From Pseudidiomarina homiensis (lineage in GTDB: Bacteria; Pseudomonadota; Gammaproteobacteria; Enterobacterales; Alteromonadaceae), in contig NZ_PIPX01000001.1 of assembly GCF_003987225.1 (NCBI RefSeq), positions 558,001 to 622,000 on the forward strand: 64,000 nucleotides of DNA, read 5' to 3'. The notes below the pieces were generated by a model, which was not told the origin of the DNA, did no database searches, and worked only from the letters and a program-made list of their open reading frames with translations. This document shows positions 37,322-49,433 of this stretch, one piece after another. Numbering within the stretch: the stretch's first letter is position 1; each line of letters starts with the position of its first letter. The translations under genes and the position numbers were made by a program.

Positions 37322-39772
37322 ATGGCGAAAACATTGCCGCAACCACCGGCCGGATGCTGCTTTCACTGTCTGCAACCTCTTCCGAAAGACGGTGGTTACC
37401 GGGTTACCGTGGCAGAACAAAGCCAGAATGTGTGTTGTTTTGGTTGTCAAGCAGTTGCTCAGACCATTGAACAACAAGGCTTAGTACACTTTTATCAGTA
37501 CCGCGACACAAGTAACCCTCTGCAAATTCCGTTATTACCGGACGAGCTACAGCAGCTAGAGGCCTACGATCAACGCGAACTGCAGGAGCAGTTCACCCAA
37601 ATTGATGAAACTGGGCAGCGCACGACAACACTCTCCGTAGAAGGGATGACCTGCGCTGCATGTGCTTGGCTTATCGAACAACAACTACAACGCTTTAACG
37701 GCGTAGCCGTAGCCCGCGTGAATGCCACTACAGAGCGGGTTTTCGTTAGTTGGGATGAAACCCAAGTCAAGCTTAGTGAAATCCTGCAGCAAATTGCCGG
37801 TTTGGGTTATCGTGCTTTGCCGTTTCAGGCAGCAACACAAGAACAGGACTTTAAACGCCGACGTCGCTACTTTGTGCGTCGCATCGGTATCGCCGGCTTG
37901 GCGACCATGCAAGTGATGATGATAGCCGTGGCGCTCTACTTCGGTATGGTCAACGAGCTTGATGATAATCTCCGGCAATTTTTTTGGTGGATCAGTTTAC
38001 TCTTTGCCACCCCGGTATTGCTTTACAGTGCGCAGCCATTTTATTTGTCAGCGTTACGTAGTATTCAAGCTAAACAGCTGAATATGGACGTTCCCGTCAG
38101 TTTGGCTCTACTCAGTGCCTATGGTGCAAGCGCCTACGCCACGCTAAGCAATACTGGCGAGGTCTATTTTGAGTCCGTCAGCATGTTTACTTTTCTGCTG
38201 CTGGTTGGACGGTATCTCGAGCTACTGGCCAAGCAGAAAGCTATCGCCACCGCAGCAAATCTCGTAAAACTACTGCCGGCTTCCGCACAGCGCGAAATTG
38301 AACCCGGTCGTTACGAATCTGTTGCCGTGAATCAACTCCAAGTTGGTGACGTTGTGCAGGTACTTGCTGGGCAAACCCTACCAGCCGATGGCGAATTGCT
38401 AAGCCAACAAACAGAAATTAATGAAAGTATGCTCACGGGTGAGAGCATCCCTGTGCTTCACCAACAAGGCAGTCAAGTTTTGGCTGGCACGCTGAACCAA
38501 ACCCAGCCCATCCGTGTGCGGGTTCAAGCCACCCAACAAAGTACCGTGATGGCTAAAATTGCCGCCTTGCAAGATCAAGCGTTAGCCAATAAACCACGTC
38601 TCGCAGAACGCGCAGAGCGCTTAGCCAATCAGTTTGTGAAGCAACTTCTAATCCTTGCTGCGGCAACGTTTTTAGTCTGGAGTTTCATTGAACCAGCGGA
38701 AGCCTTTTGGGTAACACTCGCCGTGCTCGTGGCCACCTGCCCTTGTGCGCTTGCGCTTGCAGCTCCTACAGCGGTAACTGGGGTTATTCACCGACTCAAT
38801 CGCTATGGCATCATCTTGCGCAACACTGAAGTGATTGAAACCCTGCGCGCTGTCCAAACCGTGATCGTTGATAAAACCGGGACCTTAACTACCGGGCAAT
38901 TTAAGCTTACTGAATCCTCTTATCCCAATGGCCAACAGGAACTCGCCGATCGTCTCGCAAAAAGCTTAGAATTGCACTCCGAGCACCCATTAGCTGCACC
39001 TTTTAAAATGCTCGACGCTGAACTTGCAGTGACGCAGCTTAGTGACGTTGAAGTTAAACTCGGGGCTGGTGTTAGTGCAACATGGCAACCCATCGACAAC
39101 GCTCCGAGCATCGCGATTCGCATCGGTGCACCACAGTTTATCGCAGCTTGGCACCCCAGCGTGCTTTCACACAGCAGCGCTAACGTCGTCCTGGCTACAG
39201 AAAGCCAGGTGCTCGCTTATTACCAGGTAGAAGATGAACTCCGTGATGATGCCCTCAATACCCTCGATGCACTTAGACAACAAGGGCTCGAGATTGTGAT
39301 GCTCACCGGCGATCGGCAAGCGAATGCCCAGCGAGTGGCAGACCAATTAAATATTACAGCATTTTTAGCTGAATGCTTACCTGCGGATAAACTTGCGTAT
39401 GTTGAACAGCAACAAAAGCATGGTGCCGTTATGATGATCGGTGATGGTATTAATGACGGGCCAGTACTGGCACAAGCCGATGTTTCGATGACCTTTGGCC
39501 AAGCCGCTGATTTAGCACGACAAGCCGCTGACGTGGTGGCCATGCGCAATGATTTTTCTGCTGTGCTGCAGTTATTTTCTTCGACGGCACAAAGTCGGCG
39601 GATTTTACGCCAAAATGTCACTTGGGCATTGGTGTATAATCTCGGTATCATCCCAATAGCGGTCGTTGGTTGGGTAACGCCTTATATCGCCGCTATCGGC
39701 ATGTCGATCAGTTCGCTACTGGTATTAGCAAACTCGCTACGATTGTATCGAACCTCAAAAGACACGAGGTAG
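37322..39772 (+). CDS. ccoI: Copper-exporting P-type ATPase CcoI/FixI
   Basis: P1B-type ATPase that moves copper across the inner membrane for the CuB centre of cbb3 oxidase. ATG 37322 gives 816 residues; an upstream in-frame extension would overlap fixH. Order: a cysteine-rich N-terminal metal-binding domain (CFHCLQPL to CCFGCQAV), an HMA domain with Cys111-x-x-Cys114, eight expected helices including the Cys473-Pro-Cys475 metal site, phosphorylated Asp517 in DKTGT, and the GDGINDGPVLAQAD hinge. The double N-terminal metal domain is characteristic of CcoI rather than CopA. Confidence 0.96.
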   Translation: MAKTLPQPPAGCCFHCLQPLPKDGGYRVTVAEQSQNVCCFGCQAVAQTIEQQGLVHFYQYRDTSNPLQIPLLPDELQQLEAYDQRELQEQFTQIDETGQRTTTLSVEGMTCAACAWLIEQQLQRFNGVAVARVNATTERVFVSWDETQVKLSEILQQIAGLGYRALPFQAATQEQDFKRRRRYFVRRIGIAGLATMQVMMIAVALYFGMVNELDDNLRQFFWWISLLFATPVLLYSAQPFYLSALRSIQAKQLNMDVPVSLALLSAYGASAYATLSNTGEVYFESVSMFTFLLLVGRYLELLAKQKAIATAANLVKLLPASAQREIEPGRYESVAVNQLQVGDVVQVLAGQTLPADGELLSQQTEINESMLTGESIPVLHQQGSQVLAGTLNQTQPIRVRVQATQQSTVMAKIAALQDQALANKPRLAERAERLANQFVKQLLILAAATFLVWSFIEPAEAFWVTLAVLVATCPCALALAAPTAVTGVIHRLNRYGIILRNTEVIETLRAVQTVIVDKTGTLTTGQFKLTESSYPNGQQELADRLAKSLELHSEHPLAAPFKMLDAELAVTQLSDVEVKLGAGVSATWQPIDNAPSIAIRIGAPQFIAAWHPSVLSHSSANVVLATESQVLAYYQVEDELRDDALNTLDALRQQGLEIVMLTGDRQANAQRVADQLNITAFLAECLPADKLAYVEQQQKHGAVMMIGDGINDGPVLAQADVSMTFGQAADLARQAADVVAMRNDFSAVLQLFSSTAQSRRILRQNVTWALVYNLGIIPIAVVGWVTPYIAAIGMSISSLLVLANSLRLYRTSKDTR

Positions 39773-39774
39773 TT

Positions 39775-39966
39775 TTGGACAGCTTATATATCTTAATTCC
39801 CATAGCCATCCTCTTTGTCATCATTGCCGTGGTGATATTCTTCTGGGCCGTACGCAGTGACCAATTTGAGGATTTAGAACGTCAAGGAATGAATGTCCTC
39901 CTTGATGACGACGACCCGAAAACAACGACCAAACCGCGTCAACAAGACAACGATCATGACGCTTGA
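39775..39966 (+). CDS. ccoS: Cbb3 oxidase maturation protein CcoS
   Basis: 63 residues from TTG 39775, two bases after the ccoI stop: MDSLYILIPIAILFVIIAVV (one membrane helix), then FFWAVRSDQFEDLERQG, the CcoS signature. No ATG in frame would preserve that helix without a long overlap into ccoI, so TTG is preferred; AGGT at 39766-39769 is a modest ribosome site. CcoS is needed for heme and copper insertion in Rhodobacter. It overlaps the next gene by 11 bases. Confidence 0.92.
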   Translation: MDSLYILIPIAILFVIIAVVIFFWAVRSDQFEDLERQGMNVLLDDDDPKTTTKPRQQDNDHDA

Positions 39967-40627
39967 CCTTTTTGCTGCCTTCCTGATGGGGCTCGCCGGT
40001 GCCGGTCACTGCTTGATGATGTGCGGTGGCTTAGCTGGTGCGATTCACCATCAACAAAGTAAGGTTGCTAACTTAAGTGCCCTGCTATTCTACAACGCAG
40101 GCCGTTTAAGCTCTTACATGATTGCCGGAGCTCTCGTCGGCTTATTAAGCCAAGCGGCAATCAGCGGTTTTAGCCCCGCACTTCTCACCCTACGTTTTCT
40201 AGCGGCCTTTTTCCTGATCGCATTGGGGTGTTATTTGGGCGGCTGGTGGCTTGGTTTAAGCAAGCTCGAGCATCTCGGCCGACCATTATGGCAACGACTC
40301 GCGCCCTACGCTGGGAAGTTGCGCCAAAGCAACAGTCTCATGAGTCGTTATGTTGCCGGGATGGTTTGGGGCTGGCTTCCTTGTGGCTTGGTTTATAGTG
40401 CACTCAGTTGGTCTGCCCTTAGCGCATCCCCAGTTAATGGCGCGCTTTACATGCTGGCTTTTGGCCTTGGGACCCTGCCGGCAATGCTGGCATTTGGTTG
40501 GTTTAGCGGTGCTTTGCAAAGCATTCTTAAGGGACAAGGCTTTCGACAAGCGATGGGGGTACTGATGATCGTTTATGGTCTTTGGGTAGCGATTATTGCT
40601 TTACGTCAAGCCTTAGCATTCAACTAG
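39956..40627 (+). CDS. Sulfite exporter TauE/SafE-type membrane protein of the cco cluster
   Basis: ATG 39956 gives 223 residues and six or so membrane helices. The opening has a Cys/Met-rich GAGHCLMMCGGLAGA segment, and VWGWLPCGLVYSALSWSA lies mid-protein, both characteristic of the COG2836 branch next to ccoS. These conserved His, Cys and Met residues suggest copper handling rather than sulfite export. A role in cbb3 metal supply is inferred from position. The gene overlaps ccoS by 11 bases. In many relatives fnr follows directly; here uspE follows after 65 bases. Confidence 0.85.
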   Translation: MTLDLFAAFLMGLAGAGHCLMMCGGLAGAIHHQQSKVANLSALLFYNAGRLSSYMIAGALVGLLSQAAISGFSPALLTLRFLAAFFLIALGCYLGGWWLGLSKLEHLGRPLWQRLAPYAGKLRQSNSLMSRYVAGMVWGWLPCGLVYSALSWSALSASPVNGALYMLAFGLGTLPAMLAFGWFSGALQSILKGQGFRQAMGVLMIVYGLWVAIIALRQALAFN

Positions 40628-40692
40628 TTGGCTTACAGCGCTTTTTCTGACTAAACTGACATTTACCAATGTGCTTCAACGTGAGGTGTCAG

Positions 40693-41622
40693 ATGTCGTG
40701 CGTCAACTCTATTTTGGTTGTTCTCGATCCAGACAAACAACAACAAAAAGCGTTAAATCGCGCCTTGCACTTAGCGCGGATTAGCCAAGCGAAAGTAACC
40801 CTAATGCTTTCGATCTATGACTTTTCTTATGAAATGACCACCATGCTGGCTGCTGAAGAACGTAATACCATGCGTGACAGCCTGATTAATGACCGCCGCG
40901 TGTGGATTACCGATTTATTGGAAGACTACAACACTCGCGATCTGCAAATTGACATCAAGGTGTTGTGGCACAACCGCCCCTACGAAGCCATTATTGAAAC
41001 GGCAATCAACGGTCAACACGATATCATTGTGAAAGCGACGCACCCTCACGAAGGTTTAGCTCACCTGATTTTCACACCTACAGACTGGCACCTATTACGT
41101 AAAGCGCCGTGCTTAGTATTATTGGTTAAAGAACATGAATGGCCGGAGAACGGTAAAGTTCTCGCGGCGATTCATACCACCGGTGAAAGTGAACATCACG
41201 ATAGCTTGAACACACGCATTATCGAATCGGCGCAACGCTTCGCCAAGTGTCTACATAGCGAAGTACACCTAGTGAACGCCTACCCTGGAGCTCCAGTGAC
41301 TATTGCGGCCGAAATACCAGAGTTCGACACCGCTAATTATCGCGAAGTTATTGCCGAAAACCATCAAAAAGCACTTGCTGCGCACGCAGAACAATTTAGC
41401 ATCGCTCCAGCCCAGCAACATGTTCGCGAAGGCTTACCCGAGCAAGTTATTCCAGAGCTTGCGGAAGAGCTTGATGCCGAGTTGGTTGTACTCGGCACAA
41501 TAGGTCGCACAGGTTTTAGTGCGGCATTGTTAGGCAACACCGCGGAACATGTTATTGAGCAAGTTAACTGCGATTTATTAGCCGTAAAACCGGCGGGATT
41601 TGAATCGCCAGTTAAGGTATAA
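40693..41622 (+). CDS. uspE: Universal stress protein E (tandem Usp domains)
   Basis: 309 residues holding two Usp domains in tandem. The first starts with SILVVLDPDKQQQKALNRAL; the second ends with ELVVLGTIGRTGFSAALLGNTAEHVIEQVNCDLLAVKP, the nucleotide-binding Usp loop. UspE helps in stress survival and motility/adhesion in E. coli. ATG 40693 with GTGAGGTG at 40681-40688 fits family N-termini better than the upstream in-frame ATG at 40669. E. coli has fnr next to uspE; here no fnr is present. Confidence 0.93.
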   Translation: MSCVNSILVVLDPDKQQQKALNRALHLARISQAKVTLMLSIYDFSYEMTTMLAAEERNTMRDSLINDRRVWITDLLEDYNTRDLQIDIKVLWHNRPYEAIIETAINGQHDIIVKATHPHEGLAHLIFTPTDWHLLRKAPCLVLLVKEHEWPENGKVLAAIHTTGESEHHDSLNTRIIESAQRFAKCLHSEVHLVNAYPGAPVTIAAEIPEFDTANYREVIAENHQKALAAHAEQFSIAPAQQHVREGLPEQVIPELAEELDAELVVLGTIGRTGFSAALLGNTAEHVIEQVNCDLLAVKPAGFESPVKV

Positions 41623-41623
41623 T
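41618..41623 (+). promoter_or_regulatory. Possible -10 box for ttcA
   Basis: TATAAT overlaps the uspE stop codon, 58 bases before ttcA. The matching -35 region is weak, so this is a tentative call. Confidence 0.3.
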
Positions 41624-41680
41624 CCGCCCACTTTTTTGCGCGTGAGGCGCTTTGATAGTTAGTTCGGGTGGAAATGTTTT

Positions 41681-42634
41681 ATGAGTTCAGCAAGCCTTAG
41701 CGACAGCGATAAGAAACAACGTTACAACTTCAACAAGCTGGAGAAACGTCTGCGCCGCCACGTTGGACGTGCCATCGAAGACTTCAACATGATCGAAGAT
41801 GGCGACAAAATTATGGTATGCCTGTCAGGCGGCAAAGACAGCTATACCCTACTTGCTATTCTCCGTTTCTTACAAAGAATTGCACCGATTCAGTTTTCGC
41901 TCGTCGCGGTTAACTTAGACCAAAAACAACCTGGCTTTCCTGAGCATGTGTTGCCAACTTATCTTGAAAGCGAAGGTGTCGATTACCGCATTATCGAAGA
42001 AGACACGTACAGCATTGTAAAAGAGAAAATTCCAGCCGGAAAAACCACTTGTTCATTATGCTCTCGCCTACGGCGTGGCATTCTCTATCGCGTCGCAAAG
42101 GAGCTTGGGGCAACCAAAATTGCCTTAGGTCACCACCGCGATGACATGGTCGAAACGCTGATGTTGAACATGTTCTATGGCGGCAAGATGAAATCAATGC
42201 CAGCCAAATTGGTCAGCGATAATGGTGAGCATGTTGTGATTCGACCGCTCGCTTATGTTCGCGAAAAAGATATCGAACGTTACGCTGACTATCAGCAATT
42301 TCCTATTATTCCCTGTAATTTGTGCGGTTCGCAGGAAAACCTGCAGCGCAAGGTCATCAAAGACATGTTGCGCCAATGGGATCGTCAATATCCGGGGCGC
42401 ATCGAAAGTATGTTTACTGCCATGCAAAACGTAGTGCCATCGCATCTTGCCGATAACCAACTGTTTGACTTTAAAAACATTACTGCCGATGGATTAGCAA
42501 ACGAGCAGGGCGACACGGCGTTCGATCACAGTGTGCCGAATGACTTTCTCAACTATCGCAGTGAGGAAGATGAAGATGAAGCGGCCAGTAATGACCGCCT
42601 CGGGGTTATTCAGGTGCGGAATTTGAGCGTGTAG
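41681..42634 (+). CDS. ttcA: tRNA 2-thiocytidine(32) synthetase TtcA
   Basis: Thiolates C32 in certain tRNAs using ATP and an Fe-S cluster. The 317-residue protein (E. coli 311) has the PP-loop [10 protein letters not shown] (near residue 50), the cluster cysteines in [12 protein letters not shown] (near 125) and a later CNLCGSQ. It follows uspE as in several marine relatives. Its last 29 bases overlap the convergent bax-like gene. Confidence 0.97.
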   Translation: MSSASLSDSDKKQRYNFNKLEKRLRRHVGRAIEDFNMIEDGDKIMVCLSGGKDSYTLLAILRFLQRIAPIQFSLVAVNLDQKQPGFPEHVLPTYLESEGVDYRIIEEDTYSIVKEKIPAGKTTCSLCSRLRRGILYRVAKELGATKIALGHHRDDMVETLMLNMFYGGKMKSMPAKLVSDNGEHVVIRPLAYVREKDIERYADYQQFPIIPCNLCGSQENLQRKVIKDMLRQWDRQYPGRIESMFTAMQNVVPSHLADNQLFDFKNITADGLANEQGDTAFDHSVPNDFLNYRSEEDEDEAASNDRLGVIQVRNLSV

Positions 42635-43526
42635 CCTGTTCGTCATCGAGGCCAGAAAAGCCGGGCTCGGCAACGGGCCCATCTTCATTAGCTGGATCAG
42701 CGAGCGCAGCAAGGATCAACGGGCGGTTCACGCGAATCATTGCGTTAAGCTCCTCAACGTAGGCTTCACCACGTTCAGAATAGCTTAACAAGCCTGGCGT
42801 CAAGTCTAACGCACGAATATCGCGTCCCAACAAGCGCTGCTCAACACGTAAGGATCGCAGTTCGAAATAAGCCGGATGCGTATTCAAATTACGCATATAA
42901 CTCGCAATTGAGTCGTTAACGGACGAGAACTTGCGCACTTCGTGCACTGCCTCATCGCCGCGCGCCTGTGGGATCAAACCACAACCTTCGGTGAAGCACC
43001 ATTGACCAAAAAGATTGAGTGCTTCAAGTGCAAATCGCGAAGTACCCCACGCAGATTCATTCGCCGCTTGCACTAAAACCAAGGTCTCTGGAACGACATC
43101 AACGCGCCGAATCAATAGTTCAAAGGTTTCCTCTGCCGCCTCATTACTCTCAAGACTAAAATCGACTCGGTATTGTTTGGCCAAATAAGCAAGCCAACTG
43201 CGTTGCTCTCGCGTAAGTGAGTTCGGGTTAAATAGCCATTTGGTGTGCAGCGCTTCTAGTCCCTGACGGTGCTCCGCAATACGTGCATTCTCGGCAGCAA
43301 CCAACGGTGCAAGAAAGTCAAAGAACGCCTTTTTCTTGTCCGCAACTTGCTGGTATTGACTAAAGTCTGGCAACGACGTTACGCGCGGTGCCTGTATTGC
43401 AATATCCTTTGCCGGCACCACATTGTCATAAAGCCGGTAAGGATTCGCTAAATGCAGCGCCGTCGGCGCCACCACAGCAGCGGCGACCGCTAAAATAGCA
43501 AGCATAATTAAAACAATACGTAACAT
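42606..43526 (-). CDS. bax: Bax-like glucosaminidase-fold protein
   Basis: 306 residues with an N-terminal signal or anchor (about residues 4-22) and a C-terminal lysozyme-like glucosaminidase domain: [29 protein letters not shown], where the glutamate in NESAWG is the probable catalytic acid, followed by [16 protein letters not shown]. coli Bax (274) belongs to the same family; a peptidoglycan-cleaving role is likely. The 3' end overlaps ttcA by 29 bases tail to tail. It is eight bases from the upstream membrane-protein gene, so the two probably form an operon. Confidence 0.85.
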   Translation of the reverse strand: MLRIVLIMLAILAVAAAVVAPTALHLANPYRLYDNVVPAKDIAIQAPRVTSLPDFSQYQQVADKKKAFFDFLAPLVAAENARIAEHRQGLEALHTKWLFNPNSLTREQRSWLAYLAKQYRVDFSLESNEAAEETFELLIRRVDVVPETLVLVQAANESAWGTSRFALEALNLFGQWCFTEGCGLIPQARGDEAVHEVRKFSSVNDSIASYMRNLNTHPAYFELRSLRVEQRLLGRDIRALDLTPGLLSYSERGEAYVEELNAMIRVNRPLILAALADPANEDGPVAEPGFSGLDDEQATRSNSAPE

Positions 43527-43534
43527 GCAGTCTC

Positions 43535-44326
43535 CTAAAGTTGAGCCTCATTCGGTTGCTGTTCAAGTTCAGCATTAGAATTAGGTACGCCAATAAGTCG
43601 GTTATAGATGACACCCACAACGTTAAAGCTCATTGGAAACGTGAATATTAGCCCCAAGAAAAGTGGTAACGCACTAATAAATATAACAATAAACAGCACA
43701 ACATAGATACCTAGCACGGTAAACATCTTTTTATTCATCACCAAGAACGAAGCAATGATCGCTCGACTTATTTTAAGGCCCCGTTCCAACACCAGAGGTA
43801 TCGCTAATAAAAAAGCGAATTGGAAATAAATAGCGGTCACCAATACTAGCGACACAGCTATTGCGCCAATACCAAAAATAAAGAAAAATAAAGCGGCGAG
43901 GATCATCACCACAACGCTCATGATGAAGGTAATGGCTAAAACTTGTGGCAAACAACGCAGGGCTTCAGCAAAACATTCGAGGCCAGGTTTCGCGTCTCGC
44001 GCATTTTTCAATCCCATCAAGGTCACGACAGCGGTAAACGGCGCGACAAAAATAATACTCAGCAACGACTGGAAGATCGAATTGCGCGGATCGGGTTGGT
44101 CCTGCTCCATCGGAAAAACTGACTCGGCAATACCAGATACCACACCATTCATAATGATCAACACCGCAACACCAAGTAGCATCATGGGTAGCGCACGCAG
44201 CGTGATATCCCAACTACGTTGGATGACATCACCCACCGCCAAGGGAGCTTCGCCACGTAGAGCTGCAGCGAAGTTATCGATTTGAGTAGCTTGTTTTTGC
44301 GGATCATTCGGTTTTGAGTCCTGCAT
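43535..44326 (-). CDS. Uncharacterised polytopic membrane protein
   Basis: About 263 residues. A hydrophilic N-terminus (about 40 residues) is followed by five or six hydrophobic segments, several rich in I, V and F (MILAALFFFIFGIGAIAVS). The pattern resembles the BPSS1780/YciC-like families of multi-pass proteins, but I cannot assign one. ATG 44326 and GTG 44332 both follow AGGA; spacing (10 versus 4) does not decide. It lies upstream of bax and divergent from rluE. Confidence 0.6.
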   Translation of the reverse strand: MQDSKPNDPQKQATQIDNFAAALRGEAPLAVGDVIQRSWDITLRALPMMLLGVAVLIIMNGVVSGIAESVFPMEQDQPDPRNSIFQSLLSIIFVAPFTAVVTLMGLKNARDAKPGLECFAEALRCLPQVLAITFIMSVVVMILAALFFFIFGIGAIAVSLVLVTAIYFQFAFLLAIPLVLERGLKISRAIIASFLVMNKKMFTVLGIYVVLFIVIFISALPLFLGLIFTFPMSFNVVGVIYNRLIGVPNSNAELEQQPNEAQL

Positions 44327-44404
44327 GCGCACTTTTTCCTTTATACTTATGTTTTGCGACCTAGCCCATATTCTAACATTATTCTAAGCGACACTGATAA
44401 GTCT

Positions 44405-45046
44405 ATGCCAAAGAAAAGCACTCCAGGGGCTCGCCCCTTTCGCCGCAAGAGCCGACGCAGCAAAGCCCCACAAGCGTCCGACCAACATCGCCCAGCGAAC
44501 CCTAAGCTCGTTCTGTTTAACAAGCCGTACGGCGTTCTCACGCAATTTTCAGGGGATGCTGATGAAGCAACCTTGAAGCCTTATATTCCATTTAACGATG
44601 TCTATCCTGCTGGACGTTTAGATAAAGACAGTGAAGGCCTGCTCTTGTTAACCAACGACGGTTCGCTGCAGCACAAAATTAGCCATCCCAAGCACAAATT
44701 ACCGAAAACCTACTGGGTACAAGTTGAAGGTATTCCCAGTGATGAAGCGTTACAGCAACTAGCTGATGGTGTTGAGCTCAATGATGGGATGACCTTGCCA
44801 GCCGACGTCATACGTATGGACGAACCCGCAAACCTTTGGCCACGCAACCCACCCATTCGAGAACGCAAGTCAGTCCCTGATCAGTGGCTATGCCTGACCA
44901 TTCGTGAAGGACGCAATCGACAAGTTCGCCGTATGACAGCCGCAATTGGTCACCCTACCTTGCGATTGATTCGCGCAGCGATAGGTCCTTGGCGACTCGC
45001 AGGTTTACAGCCTGGTCAGTGGCGCGAAGTACCGCCAGTGTGGTAG
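44405..45046 (+). CDS. rluE: 23S rRNA pseudouridine(2457) synthase RluE
   Basis: RsuA-family pseudouridine synthase without an S4 domain. ATG 44405 gives 213 residues (E. coli RluE 217). A basic N-terminus (RPFRRKSRRSK) is followed by LVLFNKPYGVLTQF. The catalytic aspartate is in AGRLDKDSEGLLLLTNDG, and LTIREGRNRQVRRMTAAIGHPTLRLIR comes near the end. An earlier in-frame TTG adds 17 unlikely residues. RluE modifies U2457. It precedes mnmA as in E. coli, where nudJ lies between. Confidence 0.93.
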   Translation: MPKKSTPGARPFRRKSRRSKAPQASDQHRPANPKLVLFNKPYGVLTQFSGDADEATLKPYIPFNDVYPAGRLDKDSEGLLLLTNDGSLQHKISHPKHKLPKTYWVQVEGIPSDEALQQLADGVELNDGMTLPADVIRMDEPANLWPRNPPIRERKSVPDQWLCLTIREGRNRQVRRMTAAIGHPTLRLIRAAIGPWRLAGLQPGQWREVPPVW

Positions 45047-45079
45047 AATTCGCGCGAAATTTTTGGAGTAAAGGTTGTT

Positions 45080-46191
45080 ATGGCGAACGCAGATAAAAAA
45101 GTCATTGTCGGTATGTCAGGTGGAGTCGATTCATCGGTGTCCGCTTACCTGTTGTTACAACAAGGCTACCAAGTTGAAGGCTTGTTCATGAAGAACTGGG
45201 AAGAAGACGACAACGACGAATACTGCGCTGCGGCAGAAGATCTCGCCGACGCTCAAGCCGTGTGCGACAAGCTGGGCATTGAGCTCCATACGGTTAACTT
45301 CGCCGCCGAGTATTGGGATAACGTGTTCGAGTATTTCCTTGAAGAATACAAAGCTGGGCGGACCCCTAACCCCGATATCATGTGCAATAAAGAAATCAAA
45401 TTTAAAGCGTTTTTGGAATTCGCAGCCGAAGCCTTAGGCGCTGATTATATCGCAACAGGGCACTATGTCCGTCGCCGTGAACATGACGGCAAATACCAAC
45501 TACTGCGTGGGCTCGACAACAACAAAGACCAAAGCTATTTTCTTTACACTTTGTCGCACGAACATGTCGCGCAAACACTCTTCCCGGTTGGCGAGTTAGA
45601 AAAGCCCGAAGTTCGCAGAATTGCGGAAGAACAGGACTTAGTTACTGCTGACAAAAAGGATTCGACTGGGATTTGCTTTATTGGCGAACGCAAATTTAAA
45701 GACTTTCTGCAAACGTACTTGCCCGCTCGTCCAGGCCCAATTGAAAACGTCGATGGCGAAGTTCTCGGCGAACATGAGGGGTTGATGTACCACACCCTAG
45801 GCCAACGCAAAGGTCTTCATATTGGCGGCCTGGCGAATGCCGGCGACGAGCCGTGGTATGTCGTGGATAAAGACGTTGAGCGTAATGTGCTTATTGTTGC
45901 GCAAGGTAAAAACCACCCGCGACTGTTTTCCAAGGGCCTCATCGCAGGTCAGTTGCATTGGGTCGATCGAGTTGGCCCACAGGGTACACTTTCTTGTGTG
46001 GTGAAAACGCGCTACCGCCAACACGACATAGCTTGTCAGTTAAAAGTGATTGGCGACGACAAAGTACAGGTGGAATTTGCCGAACCCGTAGCCGCCGTTA
46101 CCCCAGGGCAATCGGCGGTGTTTTACCTTGACGACGTGTGTCTTGGTGGCGGTATCATCGAATCGCGCATTGCCGACCATGAGGTTCTGTT

Positions 46192-46195
<4 letters not shown>
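45080..46195 (+). CDS. mnmA: tRNA-specific 2-thiouridylase MnmA
   Basis: Thiolates U34 in tRNA-Lys, -Glu and -Gln with sulfur relayed from TusE. The 371 residues have the ATP PP-loop SGGVDSS at 13-19, the first active cysteine in [11 protein letters not shown] (near 102) and the second in [12 protein letters not shown] (near 200). The stop overlaps hflD by four bases (GTGA). The order mnmA-hflD-purB matches E. coli. Confidence 0.98.
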
Positions 46196-48215
<2,020 letters not shown>

Positions 48216-48216
48216 G

Positions 48217-49365
48217 ATGATGGAACTCAACCTTAATCGCGCCGATTTCCTTGCCAATCACTGGCAAAAGAAGCCGTTACTTTTACGTAACGGCTTTGCC
48301 AATTTTGCCGATTTAATAGAGCCGGAACTGCTCGCTGGACTGGCGATGGAAGAAGCCGTTGATGCGCGTATCATTCGCCAAGTTAACAACGGCTGGGATG
48401 TTGAGCACGGTCCGTTCGAAGACTATGAACGTTTTGGCGATGTTGATTGGACGCTATTGGTACAGGCCGTTAACGAATGGTTCCCTGAAGTCCAAGAGCT
48501 TTTATCAGCCTTTCGCTTTTTACCCGACTGGCGGGTAGATGATGTTATGGTGAGTTTCGCTACCGAAAATGGTGGCGTCGGCCCACACCTCGATCAATAC
48601 GATGTGTTTATCATTCAGGGTGGTGGTCGTCGACATTGGCGAGTTGGTGAGCGGGCTTCGAATCTTGTCGAAGTCTGCCCTCATCCAGATTTAAAGCAAC
48701 TTGAGAATGGTCAGTTTGAGGCTGTCATCGACGCTATTCTAGAACCTGGTGACGTGTTGTACATTCCAGCAGGCTGTCCCCACAATGGTATTGCGCTCGA
48801 ACCAAGTATCAACTATTCGGTGGGTTTTCGTGCGCCAAACAGTGCTGAGTGGCTAGCTCAAATTGCCGACCAGCTATTGGCTTCTGAACTAAGCTTTCCA
48901 CGCTATCAAGATCCAGAGTTAACCACTGAGTCGCCCTCCTACCAAGTTCGTGCGGATGAAGTTGCGCAAGTACGTGAGTTACTCATCACGCAATTGCATA
49001 CAGCGATCGGCGCCGACGCGATTACGCGTGTGATGTCCCAGTCAAAACGGCCATTAGCGGCGGCAGAGAATACCCTCAGCACAAATGAATTATTAAGTTA
49101 TGCCAGCACAGACATGCTTATTGGACGCACACCAGGAGCGCGGATCTTGCGCAGTCCCACTGGGGAGCTTTATAGCAATGGCGAAATACTTCCGCAGCTT
49201 AACGAAAGCGCAACCACAGCATTGTTAGAGTTACGTTCGGAACAACCACTGGCTCACTTGGACCAGATACTTGGTGATCGTCAGGCGTGTGAATGTTTGG
49301 TAGAACTGATTCAGCAGGGAGTTTTGTATTTAGTTCAAGAGGTAGCAGATGAGGACGACAGCTAA
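48217..49365 (+). CDS. roxA: 50S ribosomal protein L16 arginine hydroxylase RoxA (YcfD)
   Basis: JmjC-type, Fe(II)/2-oxoglutarate oxygenase that hydroxylates an arginine of L16. 382 residues (E. coli 373). Iron ligands: His and Asp of VGPHLDQYDVF (near residue 127), and the second His in IPAGCPHNGIALEP. The winged-helix C-terminal domain follows. It starts two bases after the purB stop; a second ATG is the next codon. In E. coli ycfD is also in this neighbourhood, after phoPQ, which is absent here. Confidence 0.95.
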   Translation: MMELNLNRADFLANHWQKKPLLLRNGFANFADLIEPELLAGLAMEEAVDARIIRQVNNGWDVEHGPFEDYERFGDVDWTLLVQAVNEWFPEVQELLSAFRFLPDWRVDDVMVSFATENGGVGPHLDQYDVFIIQGGGRRHWRVGERASNLVEVCPHPDLKQLENGQFEAVIDAILEPGDVLYIPAGCPHNGIALEPSINYSVGFRAPNSAEWLAQIADQLLASELSFPRYQDPELTTESPSYQVRADEVAQVRELLITQLHTAIGADAITRVMSQSKRPLAAAENTLSTNELLSYASTDMLIGRTPGARILRSPTGELYSNGEILPQLNESATTALLELRSEQPLAHLDQILGDRQACECLVELIQQGVLYLVQEVADEDDS

Positions 49366-49433
49366 CTCCTATTCATACCGTTAACTGTCGTTGTCTTTAT
49401 TCATCGGTGAGCCGCGGGCTTTATTACTCGCGC

